Positions 18,413 to 26,941 of a stretch of DNA of 64,000 nt are shown here, in pieces. Positions within the stretch are counted from its first letter, which is position 1, and the number at the start of each line of letters is the position of its first letter. The position numbers and the translations under genes are program-made. Source of the DNA: JAWKXU01 sp020446465 (GTDB lineage: Bacteria; Pseudomonadota; Alphaproteobacteria; Sphingomonadales; Sphingomonadaceae); NCBI GenBank assembly GCA_041396845.1, contig JAWKXU010000002.1:124001-188000 (forward strand). The letters are read 5' to 3'. Under the pieces are notes generated by a model. It searched no databases and was not told where the DNA came from. It was given only the letters and a program-made list of their open reading frames with translations.

Positions 18413-19036
18413 ATGAACGTGGGGGTAGACCGCGCAACGCTGGAACTTTCGCTGAAAAACCTCGCTGCGGCGGAACCTGCGGTCGCCGCGGCCCTGGCCC
18501 AGGTCGGCTATCCCGAACCGCGTATTCGCGAACGCGGATACCGCACCTTGCTACGCACTATCGTTGGCCAGCAGGTGAGCGTCGCAGCGGCAGCATCGGT
18601 CTGGAACAAGCTTTCTGCTCACCTTGGCGAAGACGTTCCGCCCGAAGCCTTGCTGGCCTCCAGCTTCGATGACTTGCGTGGCTGCGGCCTGTCCCGCCAG
18701 AAACAGGGCTATGCCCGCTCGCTATGCGAACTGGTCGTTGCAGGAACGCTGGATTTCGATGACTTGCCTGCCGATGACGAAGAAGCGATTGCCCGGCTGG
18801 TGCAAGTCAAGGGGATCGGACGCTGGTCTGCGGAAATCTACCTGCTTTTTGCAGAAGGCCGCGCCGACATCTGGCCTGCGGGCGATCTGGGCGTGCAGGC
18901 CGGGCTTCAGCGCATCTTTGCCCTGGATGAACGGCCAGACGAAAAACAGGCTCGCGCCATGGCCGAAAACTGGCGACCCCATCGCGGCGCCATGGCTATC
19001 TTCACCTGGCACTGCTATGACAATCCTGCCCTGTAA
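18413..19036 (+). CDS. DNA-3-methyladenine glycosylase (AlkA/HhH-GPD family)
   Basis: 207 residues. It removes alkylated purines in base-excision repair. The helix-hairpin-helix is LVQVKGIGRWSAEIYLLFA and the catalytic aspartate lies in WPAGDLGVQAG. It lacks the N-terminal AlkA domain of E. coli, as do many short bacterial homologues. Starts: ATG at 18413 directly abuts the AAGAAGGA ribosome site, so a GTG at 18419 (MGVDRATL) with a 6-nt spacing may be the real one. It is divergent from the ferredoxin gene. Confidence 0.88.
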   Translation: MNVGVDRATLELSLKNLAAAEPAVAAALAQVGYPEPRIRERGYRTLLRTIVGQQVSVAAAASVWNKLSAHLGEDVPPEALLASSFDDLRGCGLSRQKQGYARSLCELVVAGTLDFDDLPADDEEAIARLVQVKGIGRWSAEIYLLFAEGRADIWPAGDLGVQAGLQRIFALDERPDEKQARAMAENWRPHRGAMAIFTWHCYDNPAL

Positions 19037-19065
19037 AAAGCGTTGAGAGAGGACCGGAACAAGCG

Positions 19066-19878
19066 ATGACGCGATCCATTTTCATCACTGGCGGCGGCTC
19101 CGGCATTGGCCGCGCCATGGCCCGCCACTTTGCCGGCGAAGGCTGGTTTGTCGGGTTAGCCGACATCAACGAAGATGGCATGGCCGAAACCGGCGCCATG
19201 CTGCCCGAAGGCCAATGGCATTCCATCAACCTTAACGTCACGGACCGCGCGATGTGGGACAGCGCACTCGACGCGTTCAGCACAGCGGCAGGCGGGCGGA
19301 TCGACGCAGTCGCCAACAATGCAGGCATTGCCTTTGGCGGCCCTCTGGTGGCCAACAGCCAGAAGGAAATCGACGCGCTGGTTGCCGTCAACATCACCGG
19401 TGCGATTTATGGCGCACAGGCATCTTATGCCCACCTCGCCAAAGTTGCGCCGGGAAGCTGTCTGCTCAACACCTGCAGCGCATCGGGCATCTATGGCACG
19501 GCCAACATGGCGGTCTATTCCGCCACCAAATTTGCTGTGCGCGGGCTGACAGAGGCGCTCGACATCGAATGGGCGGGAAAGGACATCCGCGTCCGTTCAC
19601 TCATGCCCAGCTTTATCGACACGCCGCTTCTGGCCGGTCCCAGCAACGCGAAAACCAGCCGGACCATGCACGATCAGGTTGAAGCAATGGGGCTGGAGTT
19701 TACCTCTGTCGAGGAAGTGGCGCAGGCAGCATGGGATGCCGTGCATGGCGAAAAGCTGCACTGGCCCGTGGGCAAGACAGCCCGCAAGCTGGCTTTCGCC
19801 GCGCATTGGACTCCGGGTATGTTGCGAAACAAGATGCGCGCCAGCGTGCAGCGACGCGCCCGGCGCAAGGGCGATTGA
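19066..19878 (+). CDS. Short-chain dehydrogenase/reductase
   Basis: 270 residues with the SDR cofactor loop TGGGSGIG near the N-terminus, NNAGIA, and the catalytic YSATK (preceded by a serine in TCSASG). The substrate is unknown. It follows the glycosylase by 29 bp and may be cotranscribed. It ends 21 bp before the convergent pterin dehydratase. The C-terminal basic tail (RRARRKGD) is unusual for a simple cytosolic SDR but not diagnostic. Confidence 0.85.
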   Translation: MTRSIFITGGGSGIGRAMARHFAGEGWFVGLADINEDGMAETGAMLPEGQWHSINLNVTDRAMWDSALDAFSTAAGGRIDAVANNAGIAFGGPLVANSQKEIDALVAVNITGAIYGAQASYAHLAKVAPGSCLLNTCSASGIYGTANMAVYSATKFAVRGLTEALDIEWAGKDIRVRSLMPSFIDTPLLAGPSNAKTSRTMHDQVEAMGLEFTSVEEVAQAAWDAVHGEKLHWPVGKTARKLAFAAHWTPGMLRNKMRASVQRRARRKGD

Positions 19879-19899
19879 CCGCGTCCGTATCAAGACCCG

Positions 19900-20187
19900 T
19901 CAAAGCGCATCAATAGCCTTAGCCATCTCCACATCGCGCACGCTCAACCCGCCGGCGTCGTGCGTGGTGAGTGTAATTTCCACCCGGTTATAGACGTTGG
20001 ACCATTCGGGGTGATGATCCTGCTGTTCTGCCAGCAGGGCCACGCGCGTCATGAAGGCAAAAGCCGCGCTGAAATCGGCAAATGTGTAGGTCCGCTCTAT
20101 CGCCAGCCCATCCTGTGCAAGGGTCCAGCCCGGCAATAAAGCAAGAGCTGCATCACGCTCCGAAGCATTGAGGCGGGCGATAGCCAT
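19900..20187 (-). CDS. Pterin-4a-carbinolamine dehydratase
   Basis: 95 residues when started at the ATG at 20187, which has AAGGAG nine nt upstream; an in-frame ATG at 20196 sits directly on that site. The PCD motif is seen in EQQDHHPEWSNVYNRVEITL, with the paired histidines. It dehydrates 4a-hydroxytetrahydropterin after aromatic amino acid hydroxylation; no hydroxylase gene is nearby, so a secondary role (DcoH-like) is possible. Confidence 0.9.
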   Translation of the reverse strand: MAIARLNASERDAALALLPGWTLAQDGLAIERTYTFADFSAAFAFMTRVALLAEQQDHHPEWSNVYNRVEITLTTHDAGGLSVRDVEMAKAIDAL

Positions 20188-20237
20188 TTCATCCATCTCC
20201 TTGGCAGCGCCGCAGGTTTCGCCTATCCGCGCAAGCG

Positions 20238-20873
20238 ATGCAAGCCAGCCAACCCGCACCGCGCATGACTGCAACAGACCTTGCCTGTCGGCGCGGGGAC
20301 AGGGTGCTGTTTCGCGGCCTGAACCTCTCTCTCAATGCTGGCGATGCGCTCCACATCACCGGGGCGAACGGGATAGGAAAGTCCAGCCTGCTGCGCATAA
20401 TGGCCGGTCTGCTGCGCCCTCTGGCGGGATCGGTGGAATGCTCTGGCGCGATCGGGTTGCTCGATGAACGCCCCGCGCTTGACCTCCAGCGCCCGCTGGG
20501 AAGGGCGCTTGCCTTCTGGGCGCGGATTGACGGCGCGCCGCGAAATGAACGCCAATCGATGTCCAGCCTGCTCGGCCTTGGCCCGTTGCAGGATGTGCCC
20601 GTGCGTTACTTGTCCACCGGCCAGCGCAAACGCGCCGCCCTTGTCCGGCTGATCGACCAGAACGCGCCGATCTGGCTTCTGGATGAACCACTCAACGGGC
20701 TGGACAGCGAAGCAACCGCCATTGTCGAGAGGATCGTTGCCGACCATTGCAGCGCAGGCGGCATTGCCGTTATTGCCTCACACCAGCCGTTTACGACCCC
20801 TTGCATTCGCCCCTTCGCGCTGGCCGACCATGTCCCGTCGCTTGATGACGACGCGGGGGACGAATGGCCATGA
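20238..20873 (+). CDS. ccmA: Cytochrome c biogenesis ABC ATPase CcmA
   Basis: 211 residues, or 202 if started at the ATG at 20265. Walker A is GANGIGKSS, the ABC signature is YLSTGQRKRA and Walker B is IWLLDEP. CcmA with CcmB and CcmC powers release of heme-loaded CcmE for cytochrome c maturation. It overlaps ccmB. ccmC and the rest of the system are not in the window, so the locus is split or the remaining genes lie elsewhere. Confidence 0.9.
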   Translation: MQASQPAPRMTATDLACRRGDRVLFRGLNLSLNAGDALHITGANGIGKSSLLRIMAGLLRPLAGSVECSGAIGLLDERPALDLQRPLGRALAFWARIDGAPRNERQSMSSLLGLGPLQDVPVRYLSTGQRKRAALVRLIDQNAPIWLLDEPLNGLDSEATAIVERIVADHCSAGGIAVIASHQPFTTPCIRPFALADHVPSLDDDAGDEWP

Positions 20874-21541
20874 CCCGCACGCTCATCCACATCCTGCTGC
20901 GCGATCTTGCCATGCTGGTTCCGGGCGGGCGCGGCAACGCGGCAGGGGGTGGTCAGTTGCTGCCCCTGCTCTTCTTCATTGCGGTGGCGATGCTGTTTCC
21001 CTTCGCCGTTGGACCCGATGCAAAAGTGCTGGCACGCACTGGCGGCGGCGTAATCTGGATTGCGGCGCTGCTGGCCGCCATTCTACCGGTGGAGCGTCTG
21101 GTCGCTCCCGATCTCGATCAGGGTTTTTTTGATCAGTGGAGCCTGCGAGGCCTGTCGGAAGAAGCAGTCATCCTTATCAAGATGCTGGCTCACTGGATCG
21201 GTTTCGGCCCGCCGCTGATGCTGGCGGCCCTGCCCGCCTCCGCGCTGCTGCGGATCGACAGCGCGACACTGGGCAAAGTGCTGTGGGGTTTGCTCGCCGG
21301 GACACCCGGTCTGGCGGCTATCGGGATCATGATCGCCGCTCTCACGGCCAGCTTGCGCAGCGGAGCCGCGCTCGCCGGCTTGCTGGTTATCCCGCTTGCC
21401 GTCCCCTTGCTGGTGTTTGGCGCAGGAAGCCTTGCGCCGGGCGGGGAAAGCGGCCTTGGCCTGTGCGCGGCGATCAGCCTTGCGCTTGTGGCCATCGCTC
21501 CTTTTGCCAGCGGCGCTGCGGTAAGGGCTGCGCGCAACTAG
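20870..21541 (+). CDS. ccmB: Cytochrome c biogenesis membrane protein CcmB
   Basis: 223 residues and about six hydrophobic segments. The start is the ATG at 20870 (ATGA overlap with ccmA, G-rich ribosome site 9 nt upstream); an ATG two codons upstream is possible. It is the permease partner of CcmA: recognisable features are the N-terminal RDL and a middle FDQWSLRGLS. The palindromic repeat starts right after its stop codon. Confidence 0.88.
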   Translation: MTRTLIHILLRDLAMLVPGGRGNAAGGGQLLPLLFFIAVAMLFPFAVGPDAKVLARTGGGVIWIAALLAAILPVERLVAPDLDQGFFDQWSLRGLSEEAVILIKMLAHWIGFGPPLMLAALPASALLRIDSATLGKVLWGLLAGTPGLAAIGIMIAALTASLRSGAALAGLLVIPLAVPLLVFGAGSLAPGGESGLGLCAAISLALVAIAPFASGAAVRAARN

Positions 21542-21642
21542 AGCATTTCGAGAAAAAGTTGATAGACTTTTTCGGTTAAGAAATGCGGAAAATCAAAAGA
21601 CTACAGCGTTTCCGCCGATTTATCTTTTTCACGGAACGCTGT
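21541..21642. repeat. Palindromic intergenic repeat with two hairpins
   Basis: First hairpin: GCATTTC (21543-21549) pairs with GAAATGC (21580-21586), and inside it GAAAAAGT (21552-21559) pairs with ACTTTTTC (21566-21573). Second hairpin: ACAGCGTTTCCG (21603-21614) pairs with CGGAACGCTGT (21632-21642) with one bulge. The layout resembles the widely dispersed 100-150-bp palindromic elements of Rhizobiales and relatives. It fills the gap between the convergent ccmB and map genes. It may act as a bidirectional terminator or RNA processing site. Confidence 0.65.
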
Positions 21643-21651
21643 AAACGTGGT

Positions 21652-22476
21652 TCAATAAGGCGGTTTGTGCAGGCCTTTGGGGCTGCTTGTAAAAATCTCG
21701 CAGCCGTCTTCGGTGATGCCGATGGAATGTTCAAACTGCGCGGAGAGCGACTTGTCGCGCGTCACCGCCGTCCAGCCATCGCTCAACATCTTGCTCCACG
21801 GCTTGCCGAGATTGATCATCGGCTCGATCGTGAACATCATGCCGGGGCGCAGTTCAGGCCCGGTGCCTGCACGCGCCGCGTGGATCACTTCTGGCGCATC
21901 GTGGAACAACCGCCCGACACCATGGCCGCAAAACTCGCGCACGACAGAATAACGGTGTGCTTCGGCATGGGCCTGAATGGCGGCCCCAATATCGCCAAGC
22001 CGATTGCCGGGTTTTGCCTGTTCAATCCCGATCATCAGGCATTCATACGTCACATCGACCAGCCGTCGCGCCTTCAGCGGCACATCGCCCACCAGATACA
22101 TCCGGCTGGTGTCGCCATGCCAGCCATCCAGCAAAGGCGTCACGTCGATATTGACGATATCGCCGTCCCTCAGTGTCTTTTCAGATGGAATGCCATGACA
22201 GACGACATGGTTGGGGGAAATGCAGCAACTGTGGGCATAGCCGCGATAGCCGAGCGTGGCCGGAACCGCGCCTGCATCCAGTGTCATCTGGCGCACGACA
22301 TCGTCCAGCGACGCCGTGGTAACACCGGGCTGCACCAATGGCACCAGCGCATCAAGGATTTCGGCGGCCAGCCGGCCAGCCTTTCGCATTCCCTCAAAAG
22401 CCTCTGGCCCATGCAATTTGATTGTGCCGTCACGCAGCACGGTTTCGTCGGCGGAAACTACCTGATATTCACTCAT
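21652..22476 (-). CDS. map: Methionine aminopeptidase type I
   Basis: 274 residues, cytosolic removal of initiator methionine. All five metal ligands are visible: two Asp in DVTPLLDGWHGDTSRM, His in CGHGVGR, Glu in TIEPMI and Glu in QFEHSIGIT. The substrate histidine is in NHVVCHGIP. Length and motifs are those of type Ia enzymes. It is the only gene between the palindromic repeat and the lipoprotein gene. Confidence 0.95.
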   Translation of the reverse strand: MSEYQVVSADETVLRDGTIKLHGPEAFEGMRKAGRLAAEILDALVPLVQPGVTTASLDDVVRQMTLDAGAVPATLGYRGYAHSCCISPNHVVCHGIPSEKTLRDGDIVNIDVTPLLDGWHGDTSRMYLVGDVPLKARRLVDVTYECLMIGIEQAKPGNRLGDIGAAIQAHAEAHRYSVVREFCGHGVGRLFHDAPEVIHAARAGTGPELRPGMMFTIEPMINLGKPWSKMLSDGWTAVTRDKSLSAQFEHSIGITEDGCEIFTSSPKGLHKPPY

Positions 22477-22516
22477 GCCCCATCATGTAGCGCGTGATGC
22501 AGACAATTACGAGGGG

Positions 22517-23350
22517 TCAGCGCGGAACAGTGAAAGCAGCCTGAAATTCGGGCTTCACCGCAGCCATCACGGCCTCCGTCACGGGAAGCGTGACTTCGTA
22601 TGAACCTTCGGCATAAGGCCCGGCCTCATACGGACCGATAAGGAACCCGATCCGATCAAACTTCTGACGGTTGGCAGACCCCAGAATCACCGTGGTGGAT
22701 TTCACCGTAATACAATCTTCAAACATGCCGGAGTGGTCTTTGCTGAGCGGTTCCCCCCGCTTTTCAACGCGCTGGCGATCAAGCAACTGGCAGAACGCTG
22801 GCCTCACCGCTGCATCGAGCGCATCGATCGAGGTAAACATCGCCACCGGCTCCAGCGCCTTGCCCGCGTCCCTGTCCCACACCAGCGCATCGAAATAGCT
22901 CATCCCGTGTGCGCCGCCGGTGTAAGTATATGCTTGTGCCGAAAGGGAGAGGTATTGCGGTGTATCGGCCACCACCTCCCAATCTTTCTGCAAACTGTAG
23001 GAATGGAAAGGGAAACCGTTCTTTTCCGCTTCAGCCTTCCAGCTTTCCGCATCCTTAGCGAGATTGGCCAGCGATTGCTCCCTCTCTGCCTTCAGGTGGC
23101 CCGCCAATGCGGGGATAGACTCGGCCACAGCAGGCCATGACCACGAAAAATCATAGGCGTCTGTCTTGTTCTCGATGGAAACGATAGCAGGCGCGGCCCC
23201 ATCGCTTGCCTTGGCGTCCGGTATGGCACCATCAGCAGTGCGGGCGCTTGCCTCTGGCAGAAAGGCGTCCGCAGCACCATCGTTCTGCTGTGTGCAGCCA
23301 ATCAACAGCGCACTCCCCAGCAACATCGCCACGGGAAGAGCTGTCCGCAT
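22517..23350 (-). CDS. DUF3298/DUF4163 lipoprotein
   Basis: 277 residues with a lipoprotein signal peptide (MRTALPVAMLLGSALLIGC, lipobox LIGC). The mature part has the DUF4163-like domain with VVADTPQYLSLSAQAYTYTGGAHG and the DUF3298-like end GPYAEGSYEVTLPV. Such proteins resemble the RsiV anti-sigma periplasmic domain, which binds lysozyme, though no sigma factor is adjacent. The frame continues upstream but the signal peptide fixes the start. It is divergent from the aminopeptidase. Confidence 0.82.
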   Translation of the reverse strand: MRTALPVAMLLGSALLIGCTQQNDGAADAFLPEASARTADGAIPDAKASDGAAPAIVSIENKTDAYDFSWSWPAVAESIPALAGHLKAEREQSLANLAKDAESWKAEAEKNGFPFHSYSLQKDWEVVADTPQYLSLSAQAYTYTGGAHGMSYFDALVWDRDAGKALEPVAMFTSIDALDAAVRPAFCQLLDRQRVEKRGEPLSKDHSGMFEDCITVKSTTVILGSANRQKFDRIGFLIGPYEAGPYAEGSYEVTLPVTEAVMAAVKPEFQAAFTVPR

Positions 23351-23393
23351 GGAAAGGTGCGGTTTTTTCTCGCTCTGATCGATTCGCTGCGGC

Positions 23394-24803
23394 ATGAGCA
23401 CGACTATGACTGACAAAGACCCGCTAATCCAGCCAAACAAGAACCAGCCCGCAACAGCCATCCATCTGGTCGACAAGGATAGTTTCACCGCCTGGCGCAA
23501 GACTCTCTCCGGCCCGCAACGCAGCGCGATCGACGCCCAGCGCTTTTCGGGCAAGGCGGGTGAAGTCGCTATCGTTCCTGCCGGAAACGGCGACGAAAAC
23601 GGATGGTCTGCGGTGGGCGGGGTCGCCAATCCGGCAGAACTTTCTGCATGGTGCCTTGCCAAACTGGCGGGCGAACTGCCTGCCGGAACATACGCGCTGG
23701 CATCTGGCGAACCGAATGCGGCCATGCTGGGCTGGCAGTGCGCGCAATATACTTTTGCCCGTTACAAACAGCCTGAAAGCGACGCCGCTGGCCCGCGCAT
23801 TTTGTTGACCAATGACGTCGCGCGTATCGAAGGCGCTCTGGCTCTTGCCGCAGCGGTCGGCAAAGTGCGCGATCTCGTCAATACGCCGGCACAGGACATG
23901 GGGCCAGCCGAGTTGGAAAGCGAAGTGCGCGCGCTGGCAAAACGCCACGGCGCGGACGTTACCGTGACCAGCGGCGATGCGCTGGCAGAAGGCTATCCCA
24001 TGGTCCATGCCGTCGGACGGGCGGCCAGCCGGTCCCACGCGCCGCGTATGATCGAACTGACCTGGGGCAAGGCTGACGCGCCGCGAGTGGCGCTGGTCGG
24101 CAAGGGCGTCTGCTTCGATTCGGGCGGTCTGGATATCAAGCCCGCCGCCGGGATGAAGCTGATGAAAAAGGACATGGGCGGCGCGGCGCACGTCATCGCG
24201 CTCGCTGGCCTTGTCATGGGCGCAAATCTGCCGGTGCGCCTGCACCTGCTGGTTCCTGCGGCTGAAAATGCGGTATCGGGCGGCGCATTCCGTCCGGGTG
24301 ACGTGCTTGCCAGCCGCAAGGGGTTGAGCGTGGAAATCGGCAACACGGACGCCGAAGGGCGCCTGTTGCTGGGTGATGCGCTGGCCCGCGCCTGTGAAGA
24401 AAAGCCCGACCTTGTCATCGACTTTGCAACGCTGACAGGGGCTGCCCGTGTTGCACTGGGACCGGACTTGCCCGCACTTCTTGCCCGCAACGACGATACT
24501 GCAGCGGCATTGCTGACAGGCGGTGAAGGCAGCGACGATCCGCTCTGGCGCTTGCCGCTTCATGCCGGATATGCCGAATATATGAAATCCGATATTGCCG
24601 ACATCAACAATTCCGGCTCCACACCTTTTGCAGGGGCGATCACTGCGGGGCTGTTTCTCGACCGGTTCGTGGAAGACGGCGTGGACTGGGCACATATCGA
24701 CACGTTCGCCTGGCGACAAACGGCCAAACCAGGACGGCCCGCGGGCGGTGAGGCACTGGGTCTTCGCGCCGTCTGGGCCATGTTGCAGAAACGCTTCGGA
24801 TAA
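23394..24803 (+). CDS. M17 leucyl aminopeptidase family protein
   Basis: 469 residues. The C-terminal M17 catalytic domain has GKGVCFDSGGLDIKP, the lysine-rich KLMKKDMGG, and the signature NTDAEGRL. The N-terminal domain is short, as in alphaproteobacterial members that are not true PepA. It cleaves N-terminal residues from peptides. Start: ATG at 23394 (MSTTMTDKD) or at 23406; neither has a clear ribosome site. Only 43 bp separate it from the divergent lipoprotein gene. Confidence 0.9.
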   Translation: MSTTMTDKDPLIQPNKNQPATAIHLVDKDSFTAWRKTLSGPQRSAIDAQRFSGKAGEVAIVPAGNGDENGWSAVGGVANPAELSAWCLAKLAGELPAGTYALASGEPNAAMLGWQCAQYTFARYKQPESDAAGPRILLTNDVARIEGALALAAAVGKVRDLVNTPAQDMGPAELESEVRALAKRHGADVTVTSGDALAEGYPMVHAVGRAASRSHAPRMIELTWGKADAPRVALVGKGVCFDSGGLDIKPAAGMKLMKKDMGGAAHVIALAGLVMGANLPVRLHLLVPAAENAVSGGAFRPGDVLASRKGLSVEIGNTDAEGRLLLGDALARACEEKPDLVIDFATLTGAARVALGPDLPALLARNDDTAAALLTGGEGSDDPLWRLPLHAGYAEYMKSDIADINNSGSTPFAGAITAGLFLDRFVEDGVDWAHIDTFAWRQTAKPGRPAGGEALGLRAVWAMLQKRFG

Positions 24804-24916
24804 AGCGCAATCTTCACCTGTCTGTTACGATCAGTCCCCATAAACTTGCCCAGAACGGGCTGGCAGTCTAAGCGCCCCGCTTTCGCATCTTGCCGAGTGA
24901 ACGAAAATACAAAACT

Positions 24917-25276
24917 GTGAGCACTGATCAACCTGACCCGACACACGACCAGAAAGGCCGCACTTTTGCGCTTTCCGGTCCGGTTGCCAAAGACGATGCA
25001 GCCCACTTGCCGCTGCGCGGCGATCTGGCGCACATCGCGCTGGCGGGAAAGTATTTCGTGCCGCACTATGCCGTGCCTGCCTCGCACACGATCAGTGCGG
25101 ACGGCGCGACGCTCCGCCAGAGCGCCTCGGATGCGGCTGACGGCGTGGCTGAACTCGCCGCTGGCTCCACATTTGAAGTGCTGGATGTCGCCGGTGGCTG
25201 GGCATGGGGCTGCGTCAGCCTGGATGGCCCTGTCGGGTATCTGCCGCTAACCTGCCTTGTGGAGAATGCGGGATGA
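24917..25276 (+). CDS. SH3-domain protein resembling the N-terminus of a C40 peptidase
   Basis: 119 residues from a GTG at 24917 (MSTDQPDPTHD). RTFALSGPV, LRGDLAHIALAGKYFVPHY and the end GGWAWGCVSLDGPVGYLP look like the paired SH3b domains that precede the NlpC/P60 domain of sphingomonad C40 peptidases; I know that kind of protein as a frequent neighbour of M17 peptidases. Here the frame ends after the SH3 part with no Cys-His-His catalytic domain. The stop codon overlaps the argC start (ATGA). It may be a truncated C40 gene or a stand-alone binding domain. Confidence 0.65.
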   Translation: MSTDQPDPTHDQKGRTFALSGPVAKDDAAHLPLRGDLAHIALAGKYFVPHYAVPASHTISADGATLRQSASDAADGVAELAAGSTFEVLDVAGGWAWGCVSLDGPVGYLPLTCLVENAG

Positions 25277-26214
25277 CAGCACAGGTCTTTATCGACGGGG
25301 CGGTTGGCACCACCGGCCTTGAAATCGCCGAACGGCTCTCCAGCCGCAGCGAGTTTTCGCTGATCACGCTCGACGAAACGCGGCGCAAGGATGCCACGGC
25401 CCGGCGTGAGGCCCTGAACGATGCTGATTTCGTAGTCCTGTGCCTGCCCGACGGTGCCGCGCGCGAAGCCGTCGCGATGATCGATCCGGCCAGCAAGGCG
25501 CGGGTGATCGACGCATCGAGCACCCATCGCGTGGCCGATGGCTGGACATACGGATTTCCCGAATTGACCGGACGCGACGCTGTCGCCAGCGCGAGGCTGG
25601 TCAGCAATCCGGGCTGTTACCCGACCGGCTTTCTGGGACTGGTCGCACCGCTGGTGCGGGCGGGACTCCTGCCTGCCGACTGGCCCTATACCGTCAATGC
25701 CGTGTCCGGCTATTCCGGGGGCGGAAAGGCGCTTATCCAGCGGTTTGAGGACGACCGCGGCATTGCCTTTCGTGACTACGGGCTGACGCTCGATCATAAA
25801 CACCTGCCGGAAATGCAGCGTTACGCCGGGCTTACATACAAGCCCGTGTTCGCGCCTGCTGTCGTGCCTGCCCACCGCGGCATGATTGTCGAAGTTCCGC
25901 TGCCGCTGGCCGCCATGCCGGGCGCGGGATCGGCTGAAGCCATGCGGACTACGCTCGCTGATTTCTACGCAGACAGCCCGTTCGTGACTGTCAGGGACAG
26001 CGCGCCGGATGGGGAACTGCTGCTGCGCGCCAATGCAGAACCGTGGGACAGTCTGGAACTTTGGGTCTTTGCGGCTGCAGACGGCTCCGCCGCCCGGCTC
26101 ATCGCCCGGCTGGACAATCTCGGCAAGGGGGCAAGCGGGGCTGCCGTGCAGTCGCTCAACCTCATGGCAGGGCTGGAAGAAACGGCGGGCCTGCGCCTCC
26201 AGTCGCAGGATTGA
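25273..26214 (+). CDS. argC: N-acetyl-gamma-glutamyl-phosphate reductase
   Basis: 313 residues from the ATG that overlaps the SH3 gene stop (ATGA). The enzyme makes N-acetylglutamate semialdehyde in arginine synthesis. The catalytic cysteine motif is SNPGCYPTG. The short length and sequence are those of type 2 AGPR, common in alphaproteobacteria. No other arg gene lies nearby. Confidence 0.93.
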   Translation: MTAQVFIDGAVGTTGLEIAERLSSRSEFSLITLDETRRKDATARREALNDADFVVLCLPDGAAREAVAMIDPASKARVIDASSTHRVADGWTYGFPELTGRDAVASARLVSNPGCYPTGFLGLVAPLVRAGLLPADWPYTVNAVSGYSGGGKALIQRFEDDRGIAFRDYGLTLDHKHLPEMQRYAGLTYKPVFAPAVVPAHRGMIVEVPLPLAAMPGAGSAEAMRTTLADFYADSPFVTVRDSAPDGELLLRANAEPWDSLELWVFAAADGSAARLIARLDNLGKGASGAAVQSLNLMAGLEETAGLRLQSQD

Positions 26215-26525
26215 CCGGACTGCCCAAACATTAGGCACATCACTGCCTGTTTTTTGTGCAAACCGGTGAAATCCCTTACCCTTTGGGGGCGTTCTGATGG
26301 TGCCGCATAACACGACTGCCACGATTATCTGCCCTTTCCCCCGGACGCATGTTGTCCTAACCAGTGTTTTCACACCTTGGCATGATTCTTGAAGACGCCA
26401 TCCTCGAAAACGCCGTTTACAAGAACGTCGTTAACCGGAAAGCGTGAAGCGCCAGCGCCAGGGTAAGGTCAGGAACACCGGCCTCGCAACTGTCGCTGGC
26501 CGGGCGCTCAGGGGGTTGAAGTCAC
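26215..26525. promoter_or_regulatory. argC-glnB intergenic region
   Basis: 311 bp with no convincing ORF. It holds a sigma54-like element at 26378-26393 and a G-rich ribosome site just before the glnB GTG. No terminator hairpin after argC was found. A TTAACC half-site occurs near 26430. Confidence 0.6.
26378..26393 (+). promoter_or_regulatory. Candidate sigma54 promoter for glnB-glnA
   Basis: TGGCATGATTCTTGAA matches the -24/-12 consensus TGGCACGNNNNTTGCW except for two positions (C to T at the first element, C to A in the -12 element). It lies about 133 bp upstream of glnB. NtrC-dependent sigma54 transcription of glnBA is known in many alphaproteobacteria. The -12 GC is lost, which weakens the call. 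Confidence 0.4.
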
Positions 26526-26864
26526 GTGAAGAAAATCGAAGCCATCATCAAACCGTTCAAGCTGGACGAGGTGAAGGAAGCCCTCCACGAAGTTGGCGTC
26601 AGCGGCATTACTGTGACCGAAGCCAAGGGCTTTGGCCGCCAGAAAGGCCATACCGAACTTTATCGCGGTGCTGAATACGTCGTCGACTTCCTGCCCAAGG
26701 TGAAGCTGGAAGTCGTGGTGAGCGATGCCATCGCTGAAAACGTGGTCGAAGCCATCGCCTCGGCGGCACAAACGGGCCGGATCGGTGACGGCAAGATTTT
26801 CATCACGGCGATCGAATCCGCCATCCGCATCCGCACCGGGGAACGCGACGACGACGCCCTGTAA
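26526..26864 (+). CDS. glnB: Nitrogen regulatory protein P-II
   Basis: 112 residues with a GTG start. The uridylylation site is Y51 in the T-loop ELYRGAEY, and the C-terminal part has IRTGERDDDAL. P-II senses 2-oxoglutarate and ATP/ADP and controls glutamine synthetase adenylylation and NtrB. It directly precedes glnA, so this is the glnB-type paralogue. The weak GTG start has a G-rich site about 11 nt upstream. Confidence 0.96.
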   Translation: MKKIEAIIKPFKLDEVKEALHEVGVSGITVTEAKGFGRQKGHTELYRGAEYVVDFLPKVKLEVVVSDAIAENVVEAIASAAQTGRIGDGKIFITAIESAIRIRTGERDDDAL

Positions 26865-26884
26865 TACGTAAAGTTTCTTTCGGG

Positions 26885-26912
26885 GGCCGCTCCAGCCGAA
26901 GGCGGCCTTTTT
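26885..26912 (+). terminator. Intrinsic terminator/attenuator between glnB and glnA
   Basis: GGCCGC (26885-26890) pairs with GCGGCC (26902-26907) around an 11-nt loop and is followed by five T. In the glnB-glnA mRNA it would stop part of the transcripts or act as a processing hairpin, setting the ratio of P-II to glutamine synthetase. Confidence 0.7.
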
Positions 26913-26941
26913 CAACTCGGCACAGAAGGGATATTACCGAA

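Noticed and set aside
26297..26395. Small ORF of 32 codons upstream of glnB
   Set aside because: No ribosome site and it covers the sigma54-like element; probably chance.
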